Positions 1 to 9,241 of a DNA stretch of 64,000 nt are shown here, in pieces. The stretch's first letter is position 1. Every line of letters starts with the position of its first letter. The notes below the pieces were generated by a model, which did not search any database, had not been told where the DNA came from, and was given only the letters and a program-made list of their open reading frames with translations. This DNA is from Streptomyces californicus. Its GTDB lineage: Bacteria > Actinomycetota > Actinomycetes > Streptomycetales > Streptomycetaceae. A program made the position numbers and the translations under genes. The stretch covers positions 1-64,000 of the forward strand of contig NZ_JNZZ01000021.1 of assembly GCF_000717645.1 (NCBI RefSeq). Reading direction: 5' to 3'.

Positions 1-38
1 GCGCGGGCCCGGGGAGCGGCGGGCGGGTGGGTCGGGGT

Positions 39-1409
39 TCAGCTTGTGCGGATCAGGGTCAGGACCTCGTCGCGTACCGCCGCCATCGTGTGTTCGCCCT
101 TCGCCTCCACGTTCAGGCGCAGCAGCGGTTCCGTGTTGGAGGCGCGGAGGTTGAACCACCAGTCGGCGGCGGTGACCGTGAGGCCGTCCAGGTCGTCGAA
201 GGCGATGTCCTCGCGCGTGCCATACGCCTGCTTGACCTTGGTCAGGCTGGCGGTCTGGTCGGCGACGGTGGAGTTGATCTCGCCGGAGTCGGCGTACCGG
301 TCGTACTCCGCGACCAGTTCGGAAAGCGGCTTCTGCTGGCCGCCGAGCGCGGCCAGGACGTGGAGGGCGGCGAGCATGCCCGTATCGGCGTTCCAGAAGT
401 CGCGGAAGTAGTAGTGCGCCGAGTGCTCGCCGCCGAAGATCGCGCCGTGCCGCGCCATCTCCTCCTTGATGAAGGAGTGGCCGACCCGGGTGCGGACCGG
501 GGTGCCGCCGTTCTCGCGGACCACCTCGGGGACGGACGAGGAGGTGATCAGGTTGTGGATGACGACGCCCTCGCCGCCGTTGCGGGCGAGCTCGCGGGCG
601 GCGACCAGGGCCGTGATCGCGGACGGGGAGACGCCCGCGCCCCGCTCGTCGACCACGAAGCAGCGGTCCGCGTCGCCGTCGAAGGCGAGGCCCAGGTCGG
701 CGCCCTCGGCGAGGACGCGGGCCTGGAGGTCGACGATGTTCTTGGGGTCGAGCGGGTTGGCCTCGTGGTGGGGGAAGGTGCCGTCCAGTTCGAAGTACAT
801 CGGGACGAGGTCGATCGGGAGGCCGCCGAAGACCGTGGGGACCGTGTGGCCGCCCATGCCGTTGCCGGCGTCGACGACGACCTTCAGCGGGCGGACGGAC
901 GTGAGGTCGACCAGCCCCAGGAGGTGGGCCGCGTAGTCGGTGAGGGTGTCCCGTTCGGAGATCGTGCCGGGGGCGGGGGCGGCCGGCGGCTGCGGGGCGC
1001 CCTCCGACCACTGCTCGACCAGGGTGCGGATCTCGGCGAGACCGGTGTCCTGGCCCACGGGGGCGGCACCGGCCCGGCACATCTTGATGCCGTTGTACTG
1101 CGCCGGGTTGTGCGAGGCCGTGAACATCGCGCCGGGGAGGCCGAGGGCCCCCGAGGCGTAGTACAGCTGGTCCGTCGAGCAGAGGCCGATCAGCGTGACG
1201 TCCGCGCCGCGTGCCGCCGCGCCCCGGGCGAACGCTCCGGCGAGCCCCGGCGACGTGGGCCGCATGTCGTGGCCGATCACGATCGCGTCGGCGGCCGTGA
1301 CCTGGACGAACGCGGAGCCGAACAGTTCGGCCAGCGACTCGTCCCACTGGTCGGGCACCACACCGCGCACGTCGTACGCCTTCACGAGCTGCGACAGATC
1401 AGCAACCAC
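39..1409 (-). CDS. manB: phosphomannomutase/phosphoglucomutase
   Basis: Alpha-D-phosphohexomutase that interconverts hexose 6- and 1-phosphates in the cytoplasm, feeding GDP-mannose or UDP-glucose synthesis. The 456-residue product has the family landmarks in order: phosphoserine loop TASHNP (Ser about 99), metal loop DGDADR (near 240), sugar-binding loop GGEHSAHYY, and C-terminal phosphate loop RASNTEP (about 422). The GTG start at 1409 is preferred because AGGAGG lies seven bases upstream; an in-frame ATG at 1445 has no such site. It lies just downstream of the DUF3499 gene on the same strand, and a sugar-1-phosphate nucleotidyltransferase is encoded at 15939-17030, so the two could act in series. 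Whether mannose or glucose is preferred cannot be read from sequence. Confidence 0.93.
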   Translation of the reverse strand: MVADLSQLVKAYDVRGVVPDQWDESLAELFGSAFVQVTAADAIVIGHDMRPTSPGLAGAFARGAAARGADVTLIGLCSTDQLYYASGALGLPGAMFTASHNPAQYNGIKMCRAGAAPVGQDTGLAEIRTLVEQWSEGAPQPPAAPAPGTISERDTLTDYAAHLLGLVDLTSVRPLKVVVDAGNGMGGHTVPTVFGGLPIDLVPMYFELDGTFPHHEANPLDPKNIVDLQARVLAEGADLGLAFDGDADRCFVVDERGAGVSPSAITALVAARELARNGGEGVVIHNLITSSSVPEVVRENGGTPVRTRVGHSFIKEEMARHGAIFGGEHSAHYYFRDFWNADTGMLAALHVLAALGGQQKPLSELVAEYDRYADSGEINSTVADQTASLTKVKQAYGTREDIAFDDLDGLTVTAADWWFNLRASNTEPLLRLNVEAKGEHTMAAVRDEVLTLIRTS

Positions 1410-1627
1410 GGCCGGTCCTCCTGGGGGTATCTGCGGACCGCCCAAACTACCCGGCCCGGTCCGATGCCCCGGATACGGGCCGAGGAGACGGGGCGGAGCA
1501 TGCTCACGTCCACCGCACGGGCACGCCCGCCCACCGCACGACCGCGCCCGTTCGCCGCACGAGCACGCTCACTCACCCGGACATGGCCGGAAAACGTGTT
1601 CGCGAAGGACGCGGTCAGGGAACGGGC

Positions 1628-2005
1628 TCAGGAGTCCGGGGAGCGCAACACCCTGAGGTGGCCCCTGCGGGCCACTTCCACCGGATCCGCCGAGCGCGGG
1701 CCGCGGCCGCCGCCGTCCGGACCCCGGTCCTGCGGGCGTGCCGCCTCGCGGACCGCGTTGGCCAGGGCTTCGAGGTCGTCACCGCTCGGGTGGGCCGGAG
1801 CGGAGCCGTCGGAGAGCCGCACCACTTCCCAGCCCCGTGGCGCGGTGAGCCGCTCGCTGTGTTCGGCGCACAGGTCGTAACAGTGGGGCTCGGCGTAGGT
1901 GGCGAGCGGGCCGAGGACCGCGGTCGAATCGGCATAGACGTACGTCAGTGTCGCGACGGCGGGGCGGCCGCACGCGGTGCGCGAACAGCGACGTACAGGG
2001 CTCAC
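1628..2005 (-). CDS. DUF3499 family protein
   Basis: A 125-residue protein of the actinobacterial DUF3499 family, function unknown. The conserved N-terminal half has cysteine pairs typical of a small metal-binding fold (CSRTAC near the start, then HCYDLCAEH), followed by TAPRGWEVVRL; the C-terminus is a poorly conserved Arg/Gly tail. GTG at 2005 is taken as the start because conservation begins with SPVRRCSRTAC. The frame is open upstream to 2263, but that part is low-complexity. It is codirectional with manB, 218 bases away, and divergent from the zincin-like gene, an arrangement I recall from other actinobacteria. Confidence 0.82.
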   Translation of the reverse strand: MSPVRRCSRTACGRPAVATLTYVYADSTAVLGPLATYAEPHCYDLCAEHSERLTAPRGWEVVRLSDGSAPAHPSGDDLEALANAVREAARPQDRGPDGGGRGPRSADPVEVARRGHLRVLRSPDS

Positions 2006-2504
2006 GATGTTGGACGGTACCGCACTCTTGAGCGGGCTGCGACGACTCCCCCTCGCCTCACCCCACCGTGTCGCCCGGTGACCTGCGGCACATCGGCTCC
2101 TCGGGGGTGCGCCCTGACCTGCGTGAGGGCCGCGTCCGGGCGCCGGGCCACCGCTGTGCCGACGACGGGGCGGGGGCCGGGACGACGTCGGACACGGAGT
2201 AGATGATCGGATGAGGGGCCTAAAAAGGGCGCAACCTTGGCCGAAATGTTCAACTGCGGACAACCGGAAGAGGATCGTCCGCTTCCGCCCTCGTCGCGGG
2301 TCTCATCACCCCCGCCCCGACACCGCCCCCTGGCCCGGCCCCGGCCCCGCCGCCTTCGCCCGGGATCCCGCGATACCCGCGCTCCCTGCGGTCCTCGCAC
2401 TCCCCGCGATCCCCGCCCTCCCCCGCATCGCCGAGCGCGCCGGGCCGCCCCGCCGTTCGTCTCCTCGGTCGTCACGGTCGCCGGAGCGTTACGCTGCGTC
2501 GGTG
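2006..2504. other. divergent intergenic region
   Basis: About 500 bases between the DUF3499 and zincin-like genes that must hold both promoters. Its right half (about 2320-2430) is rich in short degenerate repeats of the CCCGCGAT/CCCGCGCT type that would read as Pro/Ala/Leu-rich peptide. I see no convincing gene or clear -10/-35 pair. Confidence 0.4.
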
Positions 2505-2933
2505 ATGGACAGCCCCGTACCTCCCCCCACGTTCGAGCCGCGGCCCCGGCGCCGCGACCGTCACGGTCGCGGTATGCGCGGGCCGCTCGCGCCGCCGCAG
2601 GTGCCGCTCTCGGCCAGCAGGGGCGAGATCTTCCGCGATCTGGTCCAGGACTCGGTGGAGCGGCTGGAGCGGCGCTGGCCCCAGCTGGCCGAGGTCGACT
2701 TCGTCGTCCTCGATGTGCCCGCCGTCGCGGAGGACACGGTTCCGCTCGGCGGCTCGGTGTCGGCCGGCAAGGGGCGGCCCGCGCAGATCGTCGTCTACCG
2801 GCGGCCCGTCGAGCTCCGTACAAAGAGCCGCGACGAACGCGCCCTGCTCGTGCACGAGGTGGTCGTCGAGCAGGTCGCCGAGCTGCTCGGGCTCTCCCCC
2901 GAGTCGGTCGATCCCCGGTACGGGCAGGACTGA
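2505..2933 (+). CDS. zincin-like metallopeptidase family protein
   Basis: A 142-residue cytoplasmic protein of the Zincin_1 (PF06262-type) family. After an Arg/Pro-rich N-terminus come the domain SRGEIFRDLVQDSVERLE, the strand VDFVVLDVP, and the helix VHEVVVEQVAELLGL, which sits where zincins carry HExxH. Here the motif reads HEVVV: the first His and Glu are present, but the second zinc-ligand His is replaced by Val. Either the family binds metal differently in actinobacteria or this is no longer a peptidase. ATG 2505 was chosen; GTG 2502 is an adjacent alternative. It is divergent from the DUF3499 gene and convergent with the DUF5719 gene. Confidence 0.82.
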   Translation: MDSPVPPPTFEPRPRRRDRHGRGMRGPLAPPQVPLSASRGEIFRDLVQDSVERLERRWPQLAEVDFVVLDVPAVAEDTVPLGGSVSAGKGRPAQIVVYRRPVELRTKSRDERALLVHEVVVEQVAELLGLSPESVDPRYGQD

Positions 2934-2952
2934 CCGGCGGCTTCCGTAAAGG

Positions 2953-2972
2953 GGCGGGGCGGCCGCCCCGCC
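2953..2972. terminator. palindromic terminator between convergent genes
   Basis: A perfect 20-base palindrome (GGCGGGGCGG followed by its reverse complement) fills the 39-base gap between the stop of the zincin-like gene and the stop of the DUF5719 gene. It could serve both strands. Confidence 0.6.
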
Positions 2973-4511
2973 TCAGTCGTCCAGGACCGACAGGTCCTGA
3001 CGGGCCGCCGGGACCTCGACCGTGCCCCGGTCGTCGGGAAGCGTCTGCACGGTGAACATCGGCACGCCGCCCTCCGTGCGTGCCAGGGTGCGTGACGCGT
3101 GGACCGGGCCGCCCGACGTCGTCTCGACGGTCAGCGCGTAGGCGCCCTTGAGGCCCTCCGGGGCCTTCGGGGTGACCGCGAGCGTCGTACCGCCCTTGAC
3201 CGTGTGCGTCTCCACCACCGGTTCGCCGCCCTCGCTGCCCGCCGACGCCGTGACCTTCACCTCGGCCGTGGCGCCCGGCGCGGTCAGCGACAGCGTCGCC
3301 TCCTTGCCCCGGTTGTCCGCGACGGTCGCCCGCGCCCCGACCGGTCCGGTGGCCGGGATGTAGGCGATCTCCTGCTTGTCGCCCTTGCCCCGGACCACCC
3401 GCAGCGCCGCCACGATCGGCGTCGCGCGGTCCTTCCGTACCGGGGTCAGGAGCAGGGAGGCCGGTTCGCCGCGGGTGACGTCCTTGAGGTCGACGACCGC
3501 CGTCATCGAGGACTTGACGTGCAGGGTGGCGCTCCCGGCCGGGGAGAACGTCGCGTTCTTGCCCACGAGCCGGACCTTCACGTCCGCGTCGTCCTCACCG
3601 GGCGCGTACGCCACCAGCTCGACGGAGGTGGCGTCCGCCGGGATGCCGGGCAGCACGAGCGTGCCGGACGGGTCGTCCGACGCGGAGATCCAGTCGCTGC
3701 CCGCGCCGTCCTCGGCGCTCATGACGACGGCCCCGACCCGGCCCGAGCGGGTGGTGACGTGCGCGGTCAGACGGTCGGCCGCCTCGTCGGTGAGCGTGGA
3801 CAGCAGGACGGCGACACTGGAGCGGGCCGGCACGGTGATGCCGTCCCCGACCTCGGACTTGAGCGCGCCCTCGGTGCCGTAGAGCTCGATGTCGGCGACG
3901 GCGGCGGAGTCGTCCGGGTTGGTGAGGTGGAGGTAGTCCTGGCGGGTCTTCGCGGTGCTCACGCCCGGGAACCAGAAGTCGGTGTCGGGGGCGGTGCAGG
4001 AGACGCCGAGGAGGCCGCGCGCCCCGCCGGCGGTGACCTCGGTGGTCTGCTGCGCGGCCCAGCCGGGGGCCAGCCTGCCCGTGGCCGTTCCGGCGAGGGC
4101 CGGGGCGCTCGCACCGTCCGCCTCGGCGGTGACCGGCTTTCCGGGCTCCTTGACGGCGAGGACCGGCTTGTCGGCCTTCTCCTTCGCCTTCTTCGCCGCT
4201 TCCTCGGCCTTCTCGATCTTCTTCGGGTCGGTCTCGTCCTCGTCGTCCACGACGGGCAGCGCGGGCTTCAGTTCGGCGGTGCCCTCGGCGTCGCCGCCCT
4301 CGCCCGCCGGAGTGAACGCCGTGTACCGCGTCTCGGCGAGGTCGGAGCCGCTGGGCGCCGGGCAGACCAGGCTGGAGCGCTCGACGGGCAGCACCGTGGC
4401 GGACTTCGCCGCGGTCTTCGCCGGGGGGCCGGGCGCGGTGACCGTGGCGAATCCGGTGACGGCGGCCAGGACGGCCGCGCCCGCGATCAGGGACAGGTGG
4501 GTGGACTTCAC
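2973..4511 (-). CDS. DUF5719 family secreted/anchored protein
   Basis: A 512-residue exported protein. The N-terminus MKSTHLSLIAGAAVLAAVTG is a signal peptide or membrane anchor (TM about 6-27). A Lys/Glu/Asp/Ala-rich linker (about 85-125, with the run KAEEAAKKAKEKADKP) leads to beta-rich DUF5719 repeats that extend to the end. No catalytic motif is evident. Its ATG overlaps the stop of the large upstream glycosyltransferase gene by four bases (ATGA), so the two are translationally coupled and probably function together at the cell surface. The role is unknown; a part in glycan export or assembly is inferred only from this coupling. Confidence 0.82.
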   Translation of the reverse strand: MKSTHLSLIAGAAVLAAVTGFATVTAPGPPAKTAAKSATVLPVERSSLVCPAPSGSDLAETRYTAFTPAGEGGDAEGTAELKPALPVVDDEDETDPKKIEKAEEAAKKAKEKADKPVLAVKEPGKPVTAEADGASAPALAGTATGRLAPGWAAQQTTEVTAGGARGLLGVSCTAPDTDFWFPGVSTAKTRQDYLHLTNPDDSAAVADIELYGTEGALKSEVGDGITVPARSSVAVLLSTLTDEAADRLTAHVTTRSGRVGAVVMSAEDGAGSDWISASDDPSGTLVLPGIPADATSVELVAYAPGEDDADVKVRLVGKNATFSPAGSATLHVKSSMTAVVDLKDVTRGEPASLLLTPVRKDRATPIVAALRVVRGKGDKQEIAYIPATGPVGARATVADNRGKEATLSLTAPGATAEVKVTASAGSEGGEPVVETHTVKGGTTLAVTPKAPEGLKGAYALTVETTSGGPVHASRTLARTEGGVPMFTVQTLPDDRGTVEVPAARQDLSVLDD

Positions 4512-7500
4512 TCGGACTCGCCTCGCGATGCGTTACCGGTCTGCCACGGGGCCTGGCCCGGGGCCGGGGGGTCGGTCTGGTCGCCGTTCTCGGCGGGGTG
4601 GGCGGCGGGATCGGCGTACGGGGGCTGCTGCGGGGGCTGCTGGTACGGGTCGCCGGTGTACCGGCCGTACTCGTCGTAGGCGCTCCCGCCCGCGTACGTA
4701 CCGCCCTGCTCGTCGTACGCACCGCCCTGGGCGTTGTAGAGGCCGCTCGGGTCGGCGTACTGCTGCTGGTACGGGTCCGGTGCGCCGTAGCCGTCCTGGT
4801 AGCCGGCGTTCTGCTGGGCGTACGGGTCCTGCTGCGGGTACGCGCCGTACGGGTCGGCGGACTGCTGCTGCTGTCCGTCCCACTGCGCGTAGGCGTCGTA
4901 CGGCTGCTGCTGCGGGACCGCCGCGTAGTCGCCGGTGGCTTCCTGCTGGTCCTGGTGGTCCCGGGGGTCCTGGTGGCCCTGGTCGGCGTACGGGTCGTGC
5001 GCCGGCGGGTTCGGGGCGTACGGGTCGGCGGACTGCTGGGCCGGGATGTACTCCCCCGGGCCGGCGGGGTGCGACGGGTCGTCGTCCCCGGACTCCTCGG
5101 CGGCGGCCTCGGCCTGGGCGGCGGCGCGCAGCCTGCGGGCGCGGCGGCCCTCGCCGTCCACCGGCTCGGCGGCGACGGCGAGCGCCTCCTCGGGCAGGTC
5201 GTCGTCGATCTCGCGGCGGCGGCCGGGCAGGGCCATGACCACGAGGACCACGAGGAGCCCGATCTGGGCCCAGACCCACGCGGTGTGCGTGATCGGGGCG
5301 TCGTAGGTGAGGTCCAGGCGTCCGCCGTTCGCGGGCAGTTCGAAGCCCTGGGCCCAGCCGTCGACGGTCTTGCGGGTCAGCGGCTTGCCGTCCAGGGTGG
5401 CGGTCCACCCCGGGTCGGCGGCGTCCGCGATCCGCAGGACGCGGCCCGCTTCGCCGGACGGGATGTCGGAGTGGGCCTCGACGGCGGCCGAACCGACCGC
5501 GACGTGCTCGCCCTCGCCGGAGGCCGGGGCGATCATGACCCGGGCGACCTGCCGGTCCACCCGCCACAGGGCGCTGCCGTCGAGCTGGCTGAGGCGGCTG
5601 AGGCCGGGGGTGGTGTCGAGGACGCGGCTCATCTGGCGCGGCGCTCCGTCCCGGACGAGGACGTAGCGGATCGCGAAGCCGCCGAGCTGGCCGCCCTGGT
5701 CGGCGCCGGAGCCGGCGACCAGGGCGGCGACGACCTTGTCGAGGTGGCGGTTGCCGCCGCCCGCCTCGGTCAGCTCGCCGTCGCCGAGCCGCGCGCCGGA
5801 GCCGCGGACCAGGCTGTAGGAGACGGTGTCGGGCGAGGAGCCGCCGAGGACGAGGGTGCGGGGCTGGTCGCGGGTGGTGCTCTCCTCCGCGACGAAGGCG
5901 GGCACCTGGACGGGGTCGCGGCGCTCCAGCGGGCCGTCCGCGCCGCCGATCATCCAGCCGGCCGCGGCGAGTACGGGGGCCAGCCCCGCGGCCAGCGCGA
6001 TGAGCACGGCCACCGGCTGCCGCCAGCCGAAGCTCTGCTCGGCGACCCGGATGCGGGCGCCGTCCGCGCCGACCAGGGCGGCGGCGATCAGCGCGGTGCC
6101 GTAGACGAGGGTGGCGGGCCCGGCCCAGGTGGAACCGTTGGCGACGGCGGCGAAGAGGAAGCCGACGATCGCGACGGCCCAGGCGGTGCGGACGGCGAAC
6201 TGCCGGTCCTCGCGCAGCAGGGCGGCGAGCGCCGCGAGCACGATGCCGAGGAGCAGGACGCCGCCGGCCGCGCCGGGGCCGCCGGGGCTGATGCCGAGCA
6301 GGTCGAGGCCGGAGGCGCCCCCCGTGCCGAGGTCGAGGCCCGCCTCCGTCAGCAGCGCGGACGGGCCGGCCAGGAGGCTCAGCGACCAGGGCGCGAGGAC
6401 CAGGACCGGGGTGCCGACGGCGGCGACGAAGCGGAGCCCGTACGCCGTGATGTCGCGGCGGCGCAGCACGAGCACGCCGAGGCCGAGGACCACGGCAAGC
6501 GGCCAGACGATCGGGGTGAACGCCATGGTGACGGTCAGCAGCAGCGCGTACGCCCAGGTGGCGCGCCAGCTGCCGCGCTCCCCCGCCGCGCCGTCGAGGC
6601 GCAGTCCGTGGGCGGCGACGCCCGCGCGGGCGATCAGCGGGAGCAGGACGAGGAGGACGGCGGTGCCCAGGCGGCCGGTGGCCAGGGCCCCGGTCGCGGC
6701 GGGCAGGAAGGCGTACGCGACGCTCGCCCAGGCCCGCAGCAGCCGGGAGGGCAGCAGCGGCCGGGAGGCGAAGTAGGCGGTGGCCCCGGCCAGCGGGATC
6801 GAGCAGATCAGCAGGACGCCGACGGCGGCCCCGGTCGAGCCGAGGAAGAGGGCCGACAGGGCGGCGAGCAGCGCGAGGTAGGGCGGGGCGGTCTGGGTGC
6901 CGCCGGTGCCGACCGTGTGCCAGGCGTCCGCGTACCGGTCCCACAGCGCGCCGGCCTCCGCCGGGGCGGGCAGCAGAGCGCCGCCGGCCAGGGAGCCGCC
7001 GCTCAGCAGGTTGCGGCAGGCGACGAGCGAGACGATCAGGAGCAGGGCGAACAGGACCGGGCCGGGCTTGCGGCCGATGCGCTTGAGGCGGGCGAACTGG
7101 TCGACTTCGAGGAAGTCGGCGTCGTCGCCGCCGGGTCCGGACTCGACGGCTCCATGGCGTGAACCGCCCGCGTCGGAGTCCGTACGGTTGCCGAAGTTGC
7201 TCATGACCTGGTCGACGGTGGCGCGCACGGTCGCGCCGGGCGGCGGGAAGAGGGCGCGCAGTTCGGCGGCGTCGACGGCGCCCTTGCCGCGGTCGCGGCG
7301 GGCGGCGAGGATGCGGCCGGGCCGCAGCAGGGTGCCGAGGAGGCCGGTGACCTCGTCGAGCGCCTGGCCGGGCACCTTGCCGACGAGGTAGGCGAGGGTT
7401 CGCAGCAGGGTGCCGACGACGAGCCGGAGCAGGACCCAGGGCAGGGCCTTGGCGCGGGCGTTGACGAGCATGGTGAAGACCGCGCCCGCCTTGTCGACGC

Positions 7501-8383
7501 GGTGCGGGCCGGCGACCGAGCGGCCGGCGCAGTCGATGGGGCGGCGTTCGCGGGCGGACGCCTCGGCGTGGCGCAGGACGGCGTCCGGGGCGACGAGGAC
7601 CCGGTGGCCGGCGAGGTGGGCGCGCCAGCACAGATCGACGTCGTCGCGCATGAGGGGGAGCATGCGGTCGAAGCCGCCGAGCTCCTCGTAGACGTCGCGG
7701 CGGACGAGCATGCCGGCGGAGGAGACGGACAGGACGGTGCGGACCTGGTCGTGCTGGCCCTGGTCCTGCTCGCGGCGGTCCAGCCCGGTCCAGCGGCGGC
7801 CGCTGTTGGCGATGGAGACGCCGACTTCGAGGAGCTGCTTGCGGTCGTACCAGCCGCGCAGCTTGGGGCCGACGATCGCGGCGTGCCGGTCGGTGTCGAC
7901 GACGCGCAGCATCGCGGCGAGCGCGTCCGGCTCGGGGGCGCAGTCGTCGTGCAGCAGCCAGAGCCACTGGACCGGTTCGCCGTGGGGCAGTTCGGGGAGG
8001 TCGTAGTTCTCGTCCACCCAGGTGCGGGTGGCCGGGTCCCAGCCACCGGGGCGCTTGAGGTAGGGCAGCTCCTCCGGGGTCAGGACGCCGGCCGTGCGGG
8101 CCGCCTCGTCGACGGCGGCGCCGAAGCTCGTACGGCGGGCGAGGTGCAGGACGCGTTCGTCGCCGAGCGCCTCCGCGACCAGCCGGGCCGAGTCGTCCGC
8201 GCTTCCGGTGTCGGCGGCGACGACGTTCTGTACGGGGCGTTCCTGCCCGAGCAGCCCCGCCAGCACGTCGGGCAGCCAGCGGGCGCCGTCGTGGGAGACG
8301 AGCACGGCGGTGACGACGTGCCGGGGGAACTCTGGGGCGGCGGCGGCCGCGTTCGGCGCCGCCGGGTGGCTGTGCACGGACAT
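4508..8383 (-). CDS. large multispanning family 2 glycosyltransferase
   Basis: A 1291-residue membrane glycosyltransferase. The N-terminal GT-A domain (about 15-300) has VVTAVLVSHDGARWLPDVL, the acceptor/metal region LLHDDCAPEPDAL, and a GFDRMLPLMRDDVDLCWRA stretch typical of GT2 enzymes. Many hydrophobic helices follow (about 440-790), then a periplasmic-type region and a final span near 1080-1100 (THTAWVWAQIGLLVVLVVMAL). The last 180 or so residues form a cytoplasmic Gln/Tyr/Pro/Asp-rich tail with repeated DPYxQQ and YDEQGG units. ATG 8383 was chosen because the GT2 domain starts just after it; the frame is open to 8446. It is coupled by ATGA to the DUF5719 gene. The sugar donor cannot be assigned. 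Confidence 0.86.
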   Translation of the reverse strand: MSVHSHPAAPNAAAAAPEFPRHVVTAVLVSHDGARWLPDVLAGLLGQERPVQNVVAADTGSADDSARLVAEALGDERVLHLARRTSFGAAVDEAARTAGVLTPEELPYLKRPGGWDPATRTWVDENYDLPELPHGEPVQWLWLLHDDCAPEPDALAAMLRVVDTDRHAAIVGPKLRGWYDRKQLLEVGVSIANSGRRWTGLDRREQDQGQHDQVRTVLSVSSAGMLVRRDVYEELGGFDRMLPLMRDDVDLCWRAHLAGHRVLVAPDAVLRHAEASARERRPIDCAGRSVAGPHRVDKAGAVFTMLVNARAKALPWVLLRLVVGTLLRTLAYLVGKVPGQALDEVTGLLGTLLRPGRILAARRDRGKGAVDAAELRALFPPPGATVRATVDQVMSNFGNRTDSDAGGSRHGAVESGPGGDDADFLEVDQFARLKRIGRKPGPVLFALLLIVSLVACRNLLSGGSLAGGALLPAPAEAGALWDRYADAWHTVGTGGTQTAPPYLALLAALSALFLGSTGAAVGVLLICSIPLAGATAYFASRPLLPSRLLRAWASVAYAFLPAATGALATGRLGTAVLLVLLPLIARAGVAAHGLRLDGAAGERGSWRATWAYALLLTVTMAFTPIVWPLAVVLGLGVLVLRRRDITAYGLRFVAAVGTPVLVLAPWSLSLLAGPSALLTEAGLDLGTGGASGLDLLGISPGGPGAAGGVLLLGIVLAALAALLREDRQFAVRTAWAVAIVGFLFAAVANGSTWAGPATLVYGTALIAAALVGADGARIRVAEQSFGWRQPVAVLIALAAGLAPVLAAAGWMIGGADGPLERRDPVQVPAFVAEESTTRDQPRTLVLGGSSPDTVSYSLVRGSGARLGDGELTEAGGGNRHLDKVVAALVAGSGADQGGQLGGFAIRYVLVRDGAPRQMSRVLDTTPGLSRLSQLDGSALWRVDRQVARVMIAPASGEGEHVAVGSAAVEAHSDIPSGEAGRVLRIADAADPGWTATLDGKPLTRKTVDGWAQGFELPANGGRLDLTYDAPITHTAWVWAQIGLLVVLVVMALPGRRREIDDDLPEEALAVAAEPVDGEGRRARRLRAAAQAEAAAEESGDDDPSHPAGPGEYIPAQQSADPYAPNPPAHDPYADQGHQDPRDHQDQQEATGDYAAVPQQQPYDAYAQWDGQQQQSADPYGAYPQQDPYAQQNAGYQDGYGAPDPYQQQYADPSGLYNAQGGAYDEQGGTYAGGSAYDEYGRYTGDPYQQPPQQPPYADPAAHPAENGDQTDPPAPGQAPWQTGNASRGESE

Positions 8384-8881
8384 CGGGGTACGGGCCCTCC
8401 GGCCGGGTCCGGGGGCGTGATCCCCGGGGGCTGCATCGGTGTACACGCGCGCCCCGGCGGGGCGTTGGCGCGTCTCGGACGGGGCCCCACACTAACGGTA
8501 CGGACAGGTGGCGGAGTTCCGTGCGGGCCGAGGAGCCGGGCGGGGGACGCGCCGACGGCCCGCCCACCGCGCCCTCGGGGAGGCGGTGGACGGGCCGTCG
8601 GGGTGAGCCGGTGGGCCGGGGGGGGGCCGGGTGCGGCGACGATGGGCTGCCGCCGCGGGTGCGGCGGCGGGCGCGGGACCGCGGGCGGTCGGCGGGCGCT
8701 GGTCGTCGGGCGTCCGGCGTCGGGCTACGGGCGACGATCAGGGCCGGTGGCCCGATGGCGGCCTGCGGTCCGGTGGCGGCCGGAGGACCGGTGACGGCCG
8801 GTGGCCGACGGGTGCCGGTCGTCGGATCAGGGCCGGTGACGGCCTGTGGCCGGTGGCCCGGTGGCCTCGTGGGCCTCTTCG
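8384..8881. repeat. gene-free spacer with degenerate GGCCGGTGGC repeats
   Basis: About 500 bases upstream of the glycosyltransferase gene. The right part (about 8715-8875) is built of degenerate direct repeats with the cores TCAGGGCCGGT, CCGGTGGC and CGGTGACGGCC, several present two to four times. No credible gene is seen; the promoter of the glycosyltransferase gene must lie here. Confidence 0.5.
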
Positions 8882-9145
8882 TCAGATCGCGGCCTTCTTG
8901 AGGCGGCGCCGTTCCCGTTCGGAGAGGCCGCCCCAGATGCCGAAGCGCTCGTCATTGGACAGGGCGTACTCCAGGCATTCCGAGCGGACCTCGCAGGCGA
9001 GGCAGACCTTCTTGGCCTCGCGGGTCGATCCGCCCTTCTCGGGGAAGAAGGACTCGGGGTCGGTCTGGGCGCACAGTGCGCGCTCCTGCCAGCCGAGTTC
9101 CTCGTCCGCGTCCTCGACCAGCAGTTGCTGGAACAGCTCGGTCAT
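8882..9145 (-). CDS. whiB: sporulation regulator WhiB
   Basis: An 87-residue Wbl-family iron-sulfur protein, recognisable as the sporulation-septation regulator WhiB (orthologous to mycobacterial WhiB2). The four 4Fe-4S cysteines are C25, C48, C51 and C57 (pattern C-x22-C-x2-C-x5-C). They are followed by the family turn GIWGG (69-73) and a basic Arg/Lys tail, RERRRLKKAAI. ATG 9145 gives the canonical length and N-terminus MTELFQQLLV; the frame extends to 9241 but has no homology there. In Streptomyces WhiB works with WhiA to start sporulation septation. It has its own leader of roughly 70 bases and a good upstream promoter. Confidence 0.96.
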   Translation of the reverse strand: MTELFQQLLVEDADEELGWQERALCAQTDPESFFPEKGGSTREAKKVCLACEVRSECLEYALSNDERFGIWGGLSERERRRLKKAAI

Positions 9146-9211
9146 GTGCGCCCCTCGTCTGTCTCTTGCGTCCCGTGTTGCAGCCATTTGCGGCTGAACG
9201 ACACGAGTGAA

Positions 9212-9241
9212 ATTACAAGTGTGTAGCTCCGAGCCAGTCAA
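9212..9241 (-). promoter_or_regulatory. predicted whiB promoter
   Basis: Read on the minus strand: -35 TTGACT (9241-9236), an 18-base spacer, and -10 TGTAAT (9217-9212). This matches a primary-sigma-type promoter about 70 bases before the whiB start. In S. coelicolor whiB is known to have more than one promoter; which one this corresponds to is not known. Confidence 0.5.

Noticed and set aside
1410..1627. Possible small gene in the gap between manB and the DUF3499 gene
   Set aside because: Translations are Arg/Ala/Gly/Pro low complexity with no ribosome site or homology; the gap probably holds the manB promoter.
4598..7162. Long open frames antisense to the giant glycosyltransferase, including an 854-codon one
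   Set aside because: Gly/Val/Ala/Arg-rich translations without family motifs, as expected from the opposite strand of a very GC-rich real gene.
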